Shown: piece by piece, positions 1 through 7,615 of the stretch
How positions within the stretch are numbered: position 1 is the stretch's first letter
Layout of the letters: every line of letters begins with the position of its first letter
Source of the DNA: Euperipatoides rowelli
Taxonomy: Eukaryota; Onychophora; Udeonychophora; Euonychophora; Peripatopsidae
Length of the DNA: 10,276 nucleotides
Assembly (NCBI GenBank): GCA_003024985.2
Contig: PXIH01S0000563.1
Direction: 5' to 3' (one strand)
Notes under the pieces: generated by a model
Told to the model about the DNA's origin: nothing
The model's database searches: none
What the model saw: only the letters and a program-made list of their open reading frames with translations
Position numbers and translations under genes: made by a program

Positions 1-712
1 ATTATTATAGCCTAAGTCATCAGAAAAAAATTAGCCTCCTTATGTTTATCTTGCTAATGACCTTTTTTTTTAAAAAAAAATATTTTAAAAAGTAATATTT
101 CTGTAAATGATGCTTTTTCTTCTTTAACATCTTTAAAAGCTGAAGTTGAATGCTTAATATGCAGTCAGCTATTAACGATGATAAAATATTTTCATTATTG
201 CCTATATAAAAAATTTAGCCTGCGGTAAATATTTATTGATTTTAATAATTTTACTATTTTTTTAATTAGCCTTCTTTTTCTTATATTTATATTCCTAATT
301 ATAATTTCTATAATATTATTGAATAATTACCCAATACGAATACTGTAAAGACAAGGTTAAGCTTTACTGTCTATCTTTTCAATGATAATGTCTTTTCGGA
401 TTGTGTAAGGGCTACGGGTGATGTCACACAACTAGTTCCTGTCTGTCTACATAGAGCCTATGAGATTGAGGAAACCTCTACTCCCTTATTAACCTTGGAC
501 TAAATATACAAATATAAATTGGGGAAAAAAATTATTATTTTAAATTTAAATCAAAATGAAATAATTGTTGTTACCTCATTAGCGCTGTTATTAGAGGTAC
601 AGGGTGCCAGCTTAAAATCTAGCCATCCAAAACAATCAACATAAGTGGAAAGAGAGAGAATGTAAGACAACAAACCCAGATTTAATTAGTGATCAATGTT
701 AATAAAAGCTAT
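1..712. other. AT-rich non-coding stretch
   Basis: I see no open frame of useful length and no RNA gene here. The sequence is dominated by A and T runs, except for a less AT-rich island at about 350-500, listed separately. The stretch ends at the TTAA that opens the miniature element at 713. Confidence 0.7.
352..497. repeat. Less AT-rich island bounded by a 9-bp inverted repeat
   Basis: CAAGGTTAA at 352-360 and its exact reverse complement TTAACCTTG at 489-497 bracket 146 bp that are richer in G and C than the surroundings. No convincing target-site duplication flanks the arms, only 'ga' on each side. No tRNA-type A or B box is clear inside. It could be a small transposon relic or chance. 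Confidence 0.2.
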
Positions 713-783
713 TTAACAATTTCCACTCCACTGATTTTAGAGAATTTGGTTTCTACCACTCCAGAAGAAATNTGAAAAATCGA

Positions 784-798
784 TTTTTTTTTTTTTTT
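784..798. repeat. T15 homopolymer
   Basis: Fifteen consecutive T residues lie inside the miniature element, twelve bases after the N at 772. Homopolymer length is often misread, so the interior of the element may be slightly wrong here. Confidence 0.9.
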
Positions 799-955
799 AA
801 TTAAGATTTAGTATTCTTTTAATTTATTTTTTTAAAAATTCTCGTGGGATAATTAAAGACATGTATATTTTGAGTCTTTTAAGCTAAAAAAAAAAGTAAT
901 TGAAGCATATTTGAATATAATAATAATTATTGATTATGAAAAACAAGAAAATGAA

Positions 956-978
956 AATGGCGATTTAGAATCGCCATT
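956..978. repeat. Perfect subterminal hairpin of the MITE
   Basis: AATGGCGATT (956-965) and AATCGCCATT (969-978) are exact reverse complements separated by the 3-base loop TAG. The hairpin abuts the right terminal inverted repeat of the miniature element at 978. Subterminal inverted repeats are common in DNA transposons, where they can serve transposase binding. That role here is inference. Confidence 0.85.
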
Positions 979-995
979 GGAGTGGAAAGGGTTAA

Positions 996-1755
996 TGACA
1001 GTTACATAGAAAAACATTTCACTCTTTTTCCCCCTCTTTTTCTAGTAAGCAATGGATGAAAACAAATTAATTAAATAAAATAACTTAATTAAAAATTCAT
1101 TTTAAAAGAATTTAAATTAAAAAAGAATAATTTGAAACGAAATTACTGCTTATTAATAATAGCAAATCAAACCAATATATTATACACTGAACAAAGGTTA
1201 ATTAAATATCAATTGCTATAATTTCTAGGTGAAAAGGTTTAAAACAGCAAGACCAAATTAAAATGTAAATATTTATTAAAATCATGAATGAACTATAAAA
1301 TAGATCAACTTTAAATTTAAATCAAGATTGCTAAATACTTCTGTGAACAACATAAGAAAATTATTTAGACTTTACGTCATACTGTGGAGCAACTCAATGA
1401 TCATTAATCGTCAATCAAAGTGATGAGCGGGTTACAGGATGACTGAAGAAGTGGGGTCAACAGCATCAAAAATAAAAGTTAGTGTTTGAAATAAAAATAA
1501 GAATGCTTGAATTTAAAGAATGCATTTATCAAAATTACTTAATTACGATAATACACCAGACCAACGTTATAAAAATGAACTCGCTTGGTCGCTCTTGGGT
1601 GTGAAAAAGCTTTAACAAACACGACTATTTAAAAAATTGAAAATTTCTAAATTACAATTTGACAGCCTTAGTGTCAATAAAAAGGACTCAAAATTTTAAG
1701 GCAATGGTTGATAAAGGCCAATCAAATAATCACACAGGAAAGAAGTAACCATCGA
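996..1755. other. AT-rich non-coding stretch
   Basis: No gene is supported. The only local structure I noted is a bulged inverted repeat around 1553-1602 (GACCAA at 1559-1564 against TTGGTC at 1585-1590). It is too short and irregular to call an RNA gene. If the Ty3/gypsy element once had its 3' LTR on this side, it would lie here, but no matching LTR was found elsewhere in the window. Confidence 0.6.
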
Positions 1756-1778
1756 TGACACCCACCACCCCCCTTAAA
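1756..1778 (-). other. Candidate polypurine tract and LTR start of the Ty3/gypsy element
   Basis: Read on the minus strand, a G-rich purine run (about 1761-1775, with one T) is followed at once by TGTCA (1760-1756). LTRs typically begin with TG directly after a polypurine tract. The site lies about 220 bp downstream of the pol remnant's stop, a reasonable spacing. No second copy of the following sequence was found by eye, so the LTR itself is not demonstrated. The G-rich run at about 1935-1940 is an alternative tract. Confidence 0.25.
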
Positions 1779-1843
1779 AATTTCTAAAGAAAAACTACAG
1801 CACAAAAAAATGACAGGAAAAAAAAACAAAGAAACACAATTAT

Positions 1844-1858
1844 ACACACACACACACA
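1844..1858. repeat. (AC)n microsatellite
   Basis: An uninterrupted 15-base AC repeat lies in the untranslated stretch between the pol remnant and the candidate polypurine tract. It is ordinary simple-sequence DNA. Confidence 0.9.
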
Positions 1859-1960
1859 TTCATACCCATTGAACTATTACTTGGTTAAAATCCTATGGTC
1901 CTACCTGATGTTATCCCGACTATTTGTAGGGTGACCCCCATGATCAATTTTGGGTTTCAT

Positions 1961-1975
1961 AGTGGCAATGCCACT
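1961..1975. repeat. Short palindrome just past the end of pol
   Basis: AGTGGCA (1961-1967) and TGCCACT (1969-1975) pair around a single A. The palindrome lies 9 bases beyond the pol stop codon on the minus strand. Its function is unknown and it may be chance. Confidence 0.4.
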
Positions 1976-1983
1976 TCCTCCCA

Positions 1984-2525
1984 TCACCTTTTAAGTTCTT
2001 GCTCCATCATCGAGCTTTCTCCTCGGTAGAAGGGTTTAAGTTTGTTGATGTAAACCACTTTCTCCTCAGTGTCAGCATTCATCTCCTTGATCTTGTAGTT
2101 CACAACATTCACCCTACTCATAATTCTGTATGCACCCTTGTACCACATCTTCAACTTTCTGTTTTTGCCAGCATAACTAGTAGAATCAAGATATAAAACT
2201 TTAGCCCCCATCTTCAACTCCAAAACTTCATGTGCTTGTTTTTTGGTGCACAGTTGATTCTTGTTGATTCAGTTAAATGATTGTGCACTTCTTCTCTCGC
2301 TTTCTTGAGTCTTTCAAATAGTCTCACTTCAATCTCTGAATTGGTATCCTCTCCTGACTTGCCATCACCTACCAATGGTATCTTGGGGTGTATCTGGTCA
2401 TATCCATGAAACACGAATAAAGGGCTCTCCCCTGTACTTCTGTGGATGGAACTATTAAGATTTTGCAACAGAAATGGAAGATATGTGTCCCATTTTGAGT
2501 AGTGTGTCTCATAGATTTTGGCCAG
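1984..2525 (-). pseudogene. Integrase C-terminal region, Ty3/gypsy (broken)
   Basis: This is the part of integrase that follows the catalytic core, lying in two frames. The upstream piece (about 2525-2214) shows the conserved run around HYSKWDTYLPFLLQ and then STGESPLFVFHGYD, typical of the core's end. A charged helical segment (FERLKKAREEVHNHL) follows. A shift near 2232-2245 leads into the second piece, which has the GAKVLYLD and VYINKLKPFYRGE blocks. In Ty3/gypsy integrases these form the small barrel that helps bind DNA (established knowledge). It ends at the TAA at 1984-1986. No chromodomain follows. Loss of frame makes it non-functional. Confidence 0.85.
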
Positions 2526-3175
2526 AACACCGAGATTTTAGAGTTCACTCTCTCAGTTACTCCAATAGCTTGGGAATTGTATGGGTGGAATATACCTCGC
2601 TGATCCCCAATGTCTTGTGTACACTCTTCATTATGTTACTAGTAAATTGACCACCCCGGTCGGATACCAATTCGATCGATGCCCCATATCTGGGTAGTAT
2701 ATTTTTGATGTAGTCGGCCATTACCGTTTTGGCCACAATGTTCCTAACAGGAGACACAAAGGCCATCCCCCTAAGGTGGTCAACCCACACAATCTTATAT
2801 TGGTTACGCTGTTGGGTAACCATGAACGGCTCTAAAATATCGACAGAAACTCTCTCCATGGGGAACCTGGGTGGCTTGACTGCCTGGAATGGAATCTTGT
2901 TCCTCACCATCCCCATTCTCTGACTGACATCACGTGTCCTTATGAAGTCCTGAATCTCCCTTCTCATCCCTTCCCAAGTTAATAGAAGTCTAATCTTCCA
3001 AATGGTGATTGGTGTGGAGATATTAACCACCAGACAGTCCATCATGATATGTTGATATCATATTCTGCTTCAAGGCCTCAGGAACCACCACCCTATACTT
3101 CCACCCATGCATTCTGTTAGGGATGAGCCACTTAAGTATAACTCCCTCACTATCTATCATATACTCATCCTTATG
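2526..3175 (-). pseudogene. Integrase zinc finger and DDE catalytic core, Ty3/gypsy (broken)
   Basis: Integrase would insert the cDNA into host DNA. The N-terminal part (3175-3023) contains YRVVVPEALK and YHDGLSGG, the start of the HHCC zinc finger. A stop and frameshift near 3023 follow exactly where the second His is expected. The two Cys positions read R and S in RTRDVSQRMG, so the zinc site is destroyed. The catalytic core is better preserved. The first Asp is in VSVDILEPF (codon 2839-2841) and the second in LVSDRGGQF (2659-2661). After one more shift the Glu lies in GVTERVN (2552-2554). The second Asp to Glu interval is 107 nt, one base short of the canonical D35E spacing. Confidence 0.92.
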
Positions 3176-3676
3176 CCACTACCATCACATATCCCCTTAT
3201 GTATAAGTTTGCAATCATCATCATTCCTCTGTGCTCACGTATCCATTCAGTGATTATGATCTCATTCAACTGATATGCTGCCATGGTGATAGATAGTGTC
3301 TCCTCATTGTGGGCCCATGACAGCCAGTCGGCTATGAAATTAAACTTTCCAGGTTGGTACTCGATCATGATGTTGGGATCCTGCACTTGAAGCAACCATC
3401 TGGCCAGATGCATGTTTGTGTCCTTTAATTGGAACACATAGGACAACAGATGATGGTCAGTCTGGAGGAGGATCCTGTACCCATAAGTCTAGTGTTTGAA
3501 TTGAGCATTGTGTATAATATCACTAAAGCCTCTCTTTCAATTTCTGAGTACCTCCTCTCAGCAGGATTAAGTTTGCGGCTACAGAATGACACAGTGTACA
3601 CGACTCCATCATCATCCTCCTGTTCTAGCACTGCACCAATACCAATGCCAATGGCATTAGTCTTCATGATGAAGTC
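3171..3676 (-). pseudogene. RNase H domain, Ty3/gypsy (broken, catalytic Asp lost)
   Basis: RNase H degrades the RNA strand of the RNA-DNA hybrid during reverse transcription. The first half shows GIGIGAVLEQE, SFCSRKLNPAERRYSEIERE and ALVILY, all hallmark blocks. A frameshift just after a TAG at 3489-3491 leads to YGYRILLQTDHH and then YQPGKFNFIADWLSW. The family's first catalytic Asp (TDA) reads TNA here (AAT, 3656-3658), so the active site is lost. The Glu of SEIERE and the Asp residues of TDHH and IADWLS remain. The end of the open frame (about 3300-3171) is the poorly conserved tether to integrase. Confidence 0.9.
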
Positions 3677-3955
3677 CCTTCAAAATTTTGGTATTGTAAT
3701 AGAGGTGCCTTGGTAAATTTGTCCTTAAGTTTTACAAATGAACACTCAGCATTCCCTGTCCTTTTGGACTGGATAAATCCTTTACCCTTTATCAACTGAT
3801 ACAGTGGGTCAGCTATCTCAGTTATCCCAGGTATGAACCTCCTATAAAAGTTCTCAGTACCGAGAAAACTTCTAACTTGCTTAACTGTCCCAGGCCTCTC
3901 AAACTTTCTAACTGCCTCAATATTTTCATTTGTTGGTCTTTCACATGATCATGGA
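3677..3955 (-). pseudogene. Reverse transcriptase thumb/connection, after internal deletion
   Basis: This frame resumes the RT downstream of the lost palm. It reads RPTNENIEAVRKFE, then PGTVKQVRSFLG and NFYRRFIPGI, the block that follows the catalytic centre in every Ty3/gypsy RT. It then runs into ADPLYQLIKGK and FVKLKDKFTKAPLL, the connection to RNase H. A frameshift at about 3677-3690 separates it from RNase H. The junction with the upstream RT piece (about 3930-3957) marks the deletion. Confidence 0.88.
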
Positions 3956-4436
3956 GCTTCACATTGAAGTAGCCATTGTTGAGGTCAAGGGTTGAGAATA
4001 TCCTAGACCCCCTCCCTTCTTCAACTTGTCAATTATTTCATCAATGTGCATCAATGGGTATTTGAATGGCTCTACGATCTGATTGATTTTCCTCAAGTCT
4101 AACACCATGTGTATTTCTGTGGTAGGGGCCTTCTTCTTTAAGAACATGGCTGGAGTGTTCCAATTTGAAGTAGTTTTTGATATAATTCCTGGCCTTTCTA
4201 GCCTATCTATTTGTTTTCTTATTGGTGGGTAGAGTTTATGAGGTATCCGGTATTGGTGTTGATAAATCGCCTTGTCAGACATGAATACCGGTTCATAAGA
4301 AGGAAGGTTGGCCCCCATCATTTCAGTGACATCTTTGATTAATATATTGCTATTTATTTGTATGAGGGAATCAAGATAATCCCACTGTTCTCCTGACAGT
4401 TCAATTTCATTCAGTTTCATCAACTGAGTATGTAAG
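3956..4436 (-). pseudogene. Reverse transcriptase N-terminal part (fingers/palm), truncated
   Basis: RT copies the element's RNA into DNA. Visible blocks are IYQHQYRIPHKLYPPIRKQI, the GIISKTTSNWNTPAMFLKKK strand, MVLDLRKIN and YPLMHIDEIIDKL. A one-base indel in the purine run near 4008-4020 shifts the frame. In the shifted frame FSTLDLNNGYFNVKL follows, which holds the first catalytic Asp of the palm (LDL). The sequence then jumps to the thumb region, so the YxDD box is absent. The frame opens after a TAA within 4434-4436 and overlaps the end of the protease frame by about 30 nt, on a different register. Confidence 0.93.
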
Positions 4437-5018
4437 CTCAGTTGATGAGCTTACATACTTGCCTTCATCACCAAGAATTAGAGAATGACACCACCCAATC
4501 CTTTTAAGCCCTGTGCTCCTCTCATCATTTGACACATTAACATCATTATATACTTTAATTGTCAATTCACCTGCTACCATGTTCATAGACTCGTGAAGAC
4601 CCTAAAGCATGTAGAACCCCATGATGAGATCATAAGGACACTGCTCATTGAGTTTCATTAAACAGACCCTGTGACTGAATGTTATACCACCTACTCCTAT
4701 GCGCACTGATGGACAATTTGTTTGAGTATATCCGGATGATGTAGGAATTATTAATTTAGCAGTGGTGGATTCATCTAACATATCCTCTTACTCTACAAAC
4801 AGAGTATCTAGCAGATACAATTGAGCACCAGTATCAACCAGGGCCTTCATGTTGCATCCTAACACTATCAATTCTACTATGGGTTTTCTATCATAAGAAT
4901 TATCAAATCTAATCCTCACAAATTTTTCCCTTTCTTTGTTGTCAGGTAGACTCCTTGAATGCCTTACGTTTAAGCTTGTGCCCGATTTGTAATTTATCAC
5001 AAGGGATCCCCTCCTCAT
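4407..5018 (-). pseudogene. Aspartic protease domain, Ty3/gypsy (two internal stops)
   Basis: The retroviral-type aspartic protease cleaves the Gag-Pol polyprotein. The active-site block is LVDTGAQLYLLD, with the catalytic Asp codon at 4833-4835 intact. The same frame continues past a TAA (4788-4790) to CPYDLIMGFYML, the equivalent of the conserved ILG block near the protease C-terminus. A TAG (4602-4604) follows directly, and the frame finally ends at TGA 4407-4409. It shares the register of the zinc-knuckle frame but is separated from it by four stops between about 5020 and 5081. The region after 4600 is the poorly conserved linker to RT. Confidence 0.88.
4417..4459. repeat. Interleaved inverted repeats between protease and RT
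   Basis: Two perfect but mutually exclusive stems overlap. TCATCAACTGAG (4417-4428) pairs with 4437-4448 (12 bp, 8-nt loop). AGTATGTAAGCTCA (4427-4440) pairs with 4446-4459 (14 bp, 5-nt loop). The arrangement is explained by an 18-nt inverted copy of the local sequence (gtatgtaagctcagttga, 4428-4445) plus a repeated TGA inserted into a simpler ancestral sequence. It lies exactly where the protease and RT frames overlap, but the inferred 21-nt insertion is a multiple of three and does not itself shift the frame. Confidence 0.9.
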
Positions 5019-5078
5019 GAGCTACTATGAAGAAGGACAATTGTAGTTTAACCCCTGGCCTGCCATTAGACCCTACAC

Positions 5079-5431
5079 TTAGCCTACTCCAGCCATCCCC
5101 ACATTCATTGTCAGATTGTCAGCTTGATCTAAATCTCCATCCCTTACACTAACCTTGGGCTTGGGTCTTGTCCGCCTCTTCCCCTTACAATTCCACTGAA
5201 TATGACCAACTCTACCATAGCTCCAACATGTTAGATCAGTCCTAGTTGTTCTCACTCTAGCACCTTGTATGTTTCTATTAATTTTGTCTATTTTCCTTTT
5301 CATGAACTGGATGTCCACTTCAATTTTGTTTTCATTGGTCATTTTCATTGGTCACTACCTGACCAATTTCAGGAAGTTCACCCCCCAACCATTATTGTCT
5401 TTGTCAATAACGCTTTACACCTGGTATCCAT
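5079..5431 (-). pseudogene. Gag remnant with damaged CCHC zinc knuckle
   Basis: Gag packages the element's RNA. Only its nucleocapsid end remains. The knuckle (5187-5228) reads CWSYGRVGHIQWNC. The second Cys of the CX2CX4HX4C pattern is Tyr (5217-5219), so zinc binding should be impaired. Basic flanks (KGKRRTRPKPK) fit RNA binding. Upstream, a 13-bp tandem duplication (5329-5354) and an indel in a six-base G run (5381-5386) break the frame. An ATG at 5429-5431 could be a start or merely an internal Met. The capsid domain that normally precedes the knuckle, some 200 or more codons, is missing. The frame ends at TAA 5079-5081. Confidence 0.8.
5329..5354. repeat. 13-bp tandem duplication in gag
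   Basis: The unit TTTTCATTGGTCA occurs twice without a gap (5329-5341 and 5342-5354). Its length is not a multiple of three, and the gag frames on either side differ by exactly this shift. The second copy also forms an 8-bp stem with TGACCAAT at 5360-5367 (loop CTACC). Confidence 0.95.
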
Positions 5432-5460
5432 TACAATTATGAAAATTCTAAAATGAAGTG

Positions 5461-5478
5461 TTAAACAGTGTGACACCA
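5461..5478 (-). other. Candidate primer-binding site
   Basis: On the minus strand TGGTGTCACACTGTTTAA begins with the TGG that matches a tRNA 3' CCA end. It lies 30 bases upstream of the gag remnant's first ATG. No specific tRNA match was checked and no LTR end was confirmed next to it, so this is a position to test rather than a call. Confidence 0.15.
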
Positions 5479-7105
5479 GTGGTGCAAAACATACTACTCT
5501 CAATTTAACCTTAAAATATCACTACTCTATTATATCATTGACCTGTAGTAGGACAATACCTAAACTTAAAACATACTAAATAATTAATAATATACAAACT
5601 AATCATATTAATTACTAAACTAAGCTAAACTATACGGCATCATCAATCAGTTACATTGATGAATAAATTAAAATTTTCACATAACATAATTTGAACCTTC
5701 ACTTCATTCTACCTGTATTGGACACAAGATATTTGTAAATTTGAATTAATTAAAATTTAACAAAAACAATGTTAAAGGTGAAATAGAAAAATGTCAGGTA
5801 CATAAAATTTAATCTTCAGAACCGGGTTCAAATCTAAAAATATTCAGCGGACGCCACTCCCTTTTTAAATTGGAAAATAATGAAACCAAGGCACGGACAA
5901 AATCATTCCCCAGAAAAAAAAAAGTTTTTAAAAAAGGAATAATTTTGAACAAAAAGCAACAAGGAAATAGGAATTTCCATGAGCTTAAAACAAAAACAAA
6001 AAACAAGGAATGGTACCCAAAACTGAAATAGAACTAAAAATGCATAAATTTCATACACTTCACAAAAAAAACTATGTACAATAAAAAATATTAAACTATA
6101 CACACTGTTCATCAGAAAAACGTAATTTATTAAAAATTTTCAATATTGATGAGAAAAAAAAATTATATTTAAAAACAATTATTAGTAACAATATTACACA
6201 CATCTGAACCATTTACAAACTCCACTCTGACAAAACTCAATATACAAATATTTGAATGGCTAGCTGCATTACTGTGCATGGAAAGACAATTACGAAAAAG
6301 AAAAACATGGTTTTAAATTTCTAAATAAAGCCAAGAGTGGACAGAAATATAGTATTATAAGTCTCCAAGGTACCACCACAGTCACATTGCAGTGTCATAG
6401 CTCAAGTGTCACACAGGGCAGAATAAAAAACAACAAAAAAATAATATTCAAAAAGCTTTCCCACAAAAAGAATCAGAATAAAATTAAATTTTAAAAAACA
6501 CATTCACGTTGACAAATATAAACACTACTCAGGAGAATCAGTATTGTTCTCCAATCTCAATCTCTACTGTCAGTTTAATGACAATAATAACACAATGTGA
6601 GATCACATAACAGATGATCAAAATTGATGCATCACAAACAATTCAACCCTGTGACAAAATCAAATTCATAATTATTGGTTTGCAAAAACTAATGACACTT
6701 CATAACACACAGACTTAATTTAAATTGGTCCAGATGAGTGACAAAACCCCGGAATTGCTAATTAAGCAAAAAAATAAAAACAAACTATGAACTACTATTC
6801 ATTCATTGTTCATGATGGAACAATAATACAAGAATCACTAGATTTAAAAATTATTAAAAATTTGAAAATATTGAGAATTAGTCAAATACTATTTGAGAAT
6901 TTCAAGATAGCACGAGGAGAGAAAAAACTTTAATCACTAGAAAAAGTTCACAAAAATTCAAAATCACATGACATATATGTTGTACCACCACTTCTGGTTG
7001 AAAATGAACCAAACTCAAAAATAATTACATTAGAAAGTAGTAATGTATCATACAAAACTGCTGAACTAGACAAAAATCAAAATTAAACAAATTTCAAAAT
7101 TGTCA

Positions 7106-7114
7106 GCCATCTTG
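7106..7114. promoter_or_regulatory. GCCATCTTG motif, first copy (YY1-like)
   Basis: The 9-mer GCCATCTTG resembles the core of the YY1/Pleiohomeotic binding consensus (CCGCCATCTTG on this strand, established knowledge). This copy has AG rather than CG before CCAT. It is followed by the 14-mer AAAATTAAAAATTT (7120-7133), which also accompanies the second copy. Confidence 0.25.
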
Positions 7115-7260
7115 AATGGAAAATTAAAAATTTACAATACCAAAGGCATCCAAGATTAAGAATAAAGGTCAACAATGATGGCATACATCTTCAAAAAAAG
7201 TTTAATTAAAGAAATTTGATCACGTTGATGAAATTAAAAAAAAATTAAAAATTTCCATGG

Positions 7261-7271
7261 CCGCCATCTTG
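7261..7271. promoter_or_regulatory. CCGCCATCTTG motif, full YY1-like consensus
   Basis: This 11-mer matches the YY1-type consensus in full and sits in a GC-rich patch within AT-rich DNA. The 14-mer AAAATTAAAAATTT precedes it at 7241-7254. YY1 sites are known in promoters and in the 5' ends of some retrotransposons. A role here is inference, as no transcript start is evident. Confidence 0.3.
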
Positions 7272-7615
7272 GAACACACAAACCCATGATGTCATGATCG
7301 TCAAGTCACAAAAATATGGTGGAATTTACTGGTATCAAATAGACAGCATTGCAAATAAAATGTACTTGCAAAATGAAGAAAAATAAACTTTAAAAAATGT
7401 TAGCAACGACTTCATAACAGAATGAAAAACAAAAAATCTTTTATCTTTCAATGCAAGAACGGATATTCATTATCCAAATGTCAGGGAGGTGATAATGAAA
7501 AAAGATTTTTGTTTAAAGTTAATTTAGAATAGCCTATTTCATTCATAGGATTAAAATGAATATCAATTATTGATTACATATTTAAATTATATAAAATAAT
7601 GAATTTTTAAGAAAA

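Larger units (their letters stand above)
713..995. mobile_element. piggyBac-type MITE with TTAA target-site duplication
   Basis: A TTAA at 713-716 and a TTAA at 992-995 flank a 275-bp segment whose ends are inverted repeats. The left end (717-730) reads CAATTTCCACTCCA. The right end (991-978, opposite strand) reads CCCTTTCCACTCCA. They match at 12 of 14 positions, and similarity continues with gaps for about 15 more bases. TTAA duplication plus a CCC-type terminus is the signature of the piggyBac superfamily (established knowledge). The CCACTCCA of the left end recurs at 756-763, and the right end holds a perfect hairpin (956-978). No coding frame fits inside, so this is a non-autonomous miniature element. 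It contains a 15-T run and the only ambiguous base of the window (N at 772). The left terminal CCC has become CAA, a sign of age. Confidence 0.72.
1984..5431 (-). mobile_element. Degenerate Ty3/gypsy LTR retrotransposon, internal region
   Basis: The minus strand carries, in order, a CCHC-type zinc-knuckle gag remnant, aspartic protease, reverse transcriptase, RNase H, zinc-finger/DDE integrase and integrase C-terminus. This order (RT-RNase H before integrase) is diagnostic of Ty3/gypsy and excludes Ty1/copia. Conserved blocks identify each domain, but the reading frame changes about ten times and several stops interrupt it. The gag capsid region is absent and roughly 100 codons of RT are deleted. 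No env-like frame follows integrase, and no chromodomain was recognised. The internal region is about 3.4 kb, against roughly 4.5-5.5 kb for intact relatives. LTRs were not located. This is a non-functional fossil copy. Confidence 0.95.

Noticed and set aside
4407-4459. A programmed frameshift between protease and RT
   Set aside because: The overlap with a strong stem is suggestive, but Ty3/gypsy elements shift between gag and protease rather than here. This copy already has about ten random frameshifts and several stops.
1999-5456. Plus-strand open frames at 1999-2196, 2729-2923, 3429-3716 and 5265-5456
   Set aside because: They are opposite-strand shadows of the Ty3/gypsy gag-pol remnant, whose minus-strand frames carry clear conserved motifs.
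5474-5490. hAT-like terminus CAGTGGTGC
   Set aside because: No reverse-complement partner with an 8-bp target duplication was found in the window.
5809-6112. Two minus-strand open frames with very hydrophobic products
   Set aside because: They are rich in Phe and Leu because the plus strand is A-rich. They overlap each other in different frames and show no domain or start context.
1200-7200. Possible LTR homology between about 1620-1740 and 7085-7190 (shared CAGCC and ATAAAGG-CAA words)
   Set aside because: The matches are short and scattered in AT-rich DNA with inconsistent spacing. A dot-plot would be needed before claiming an LTR pair.
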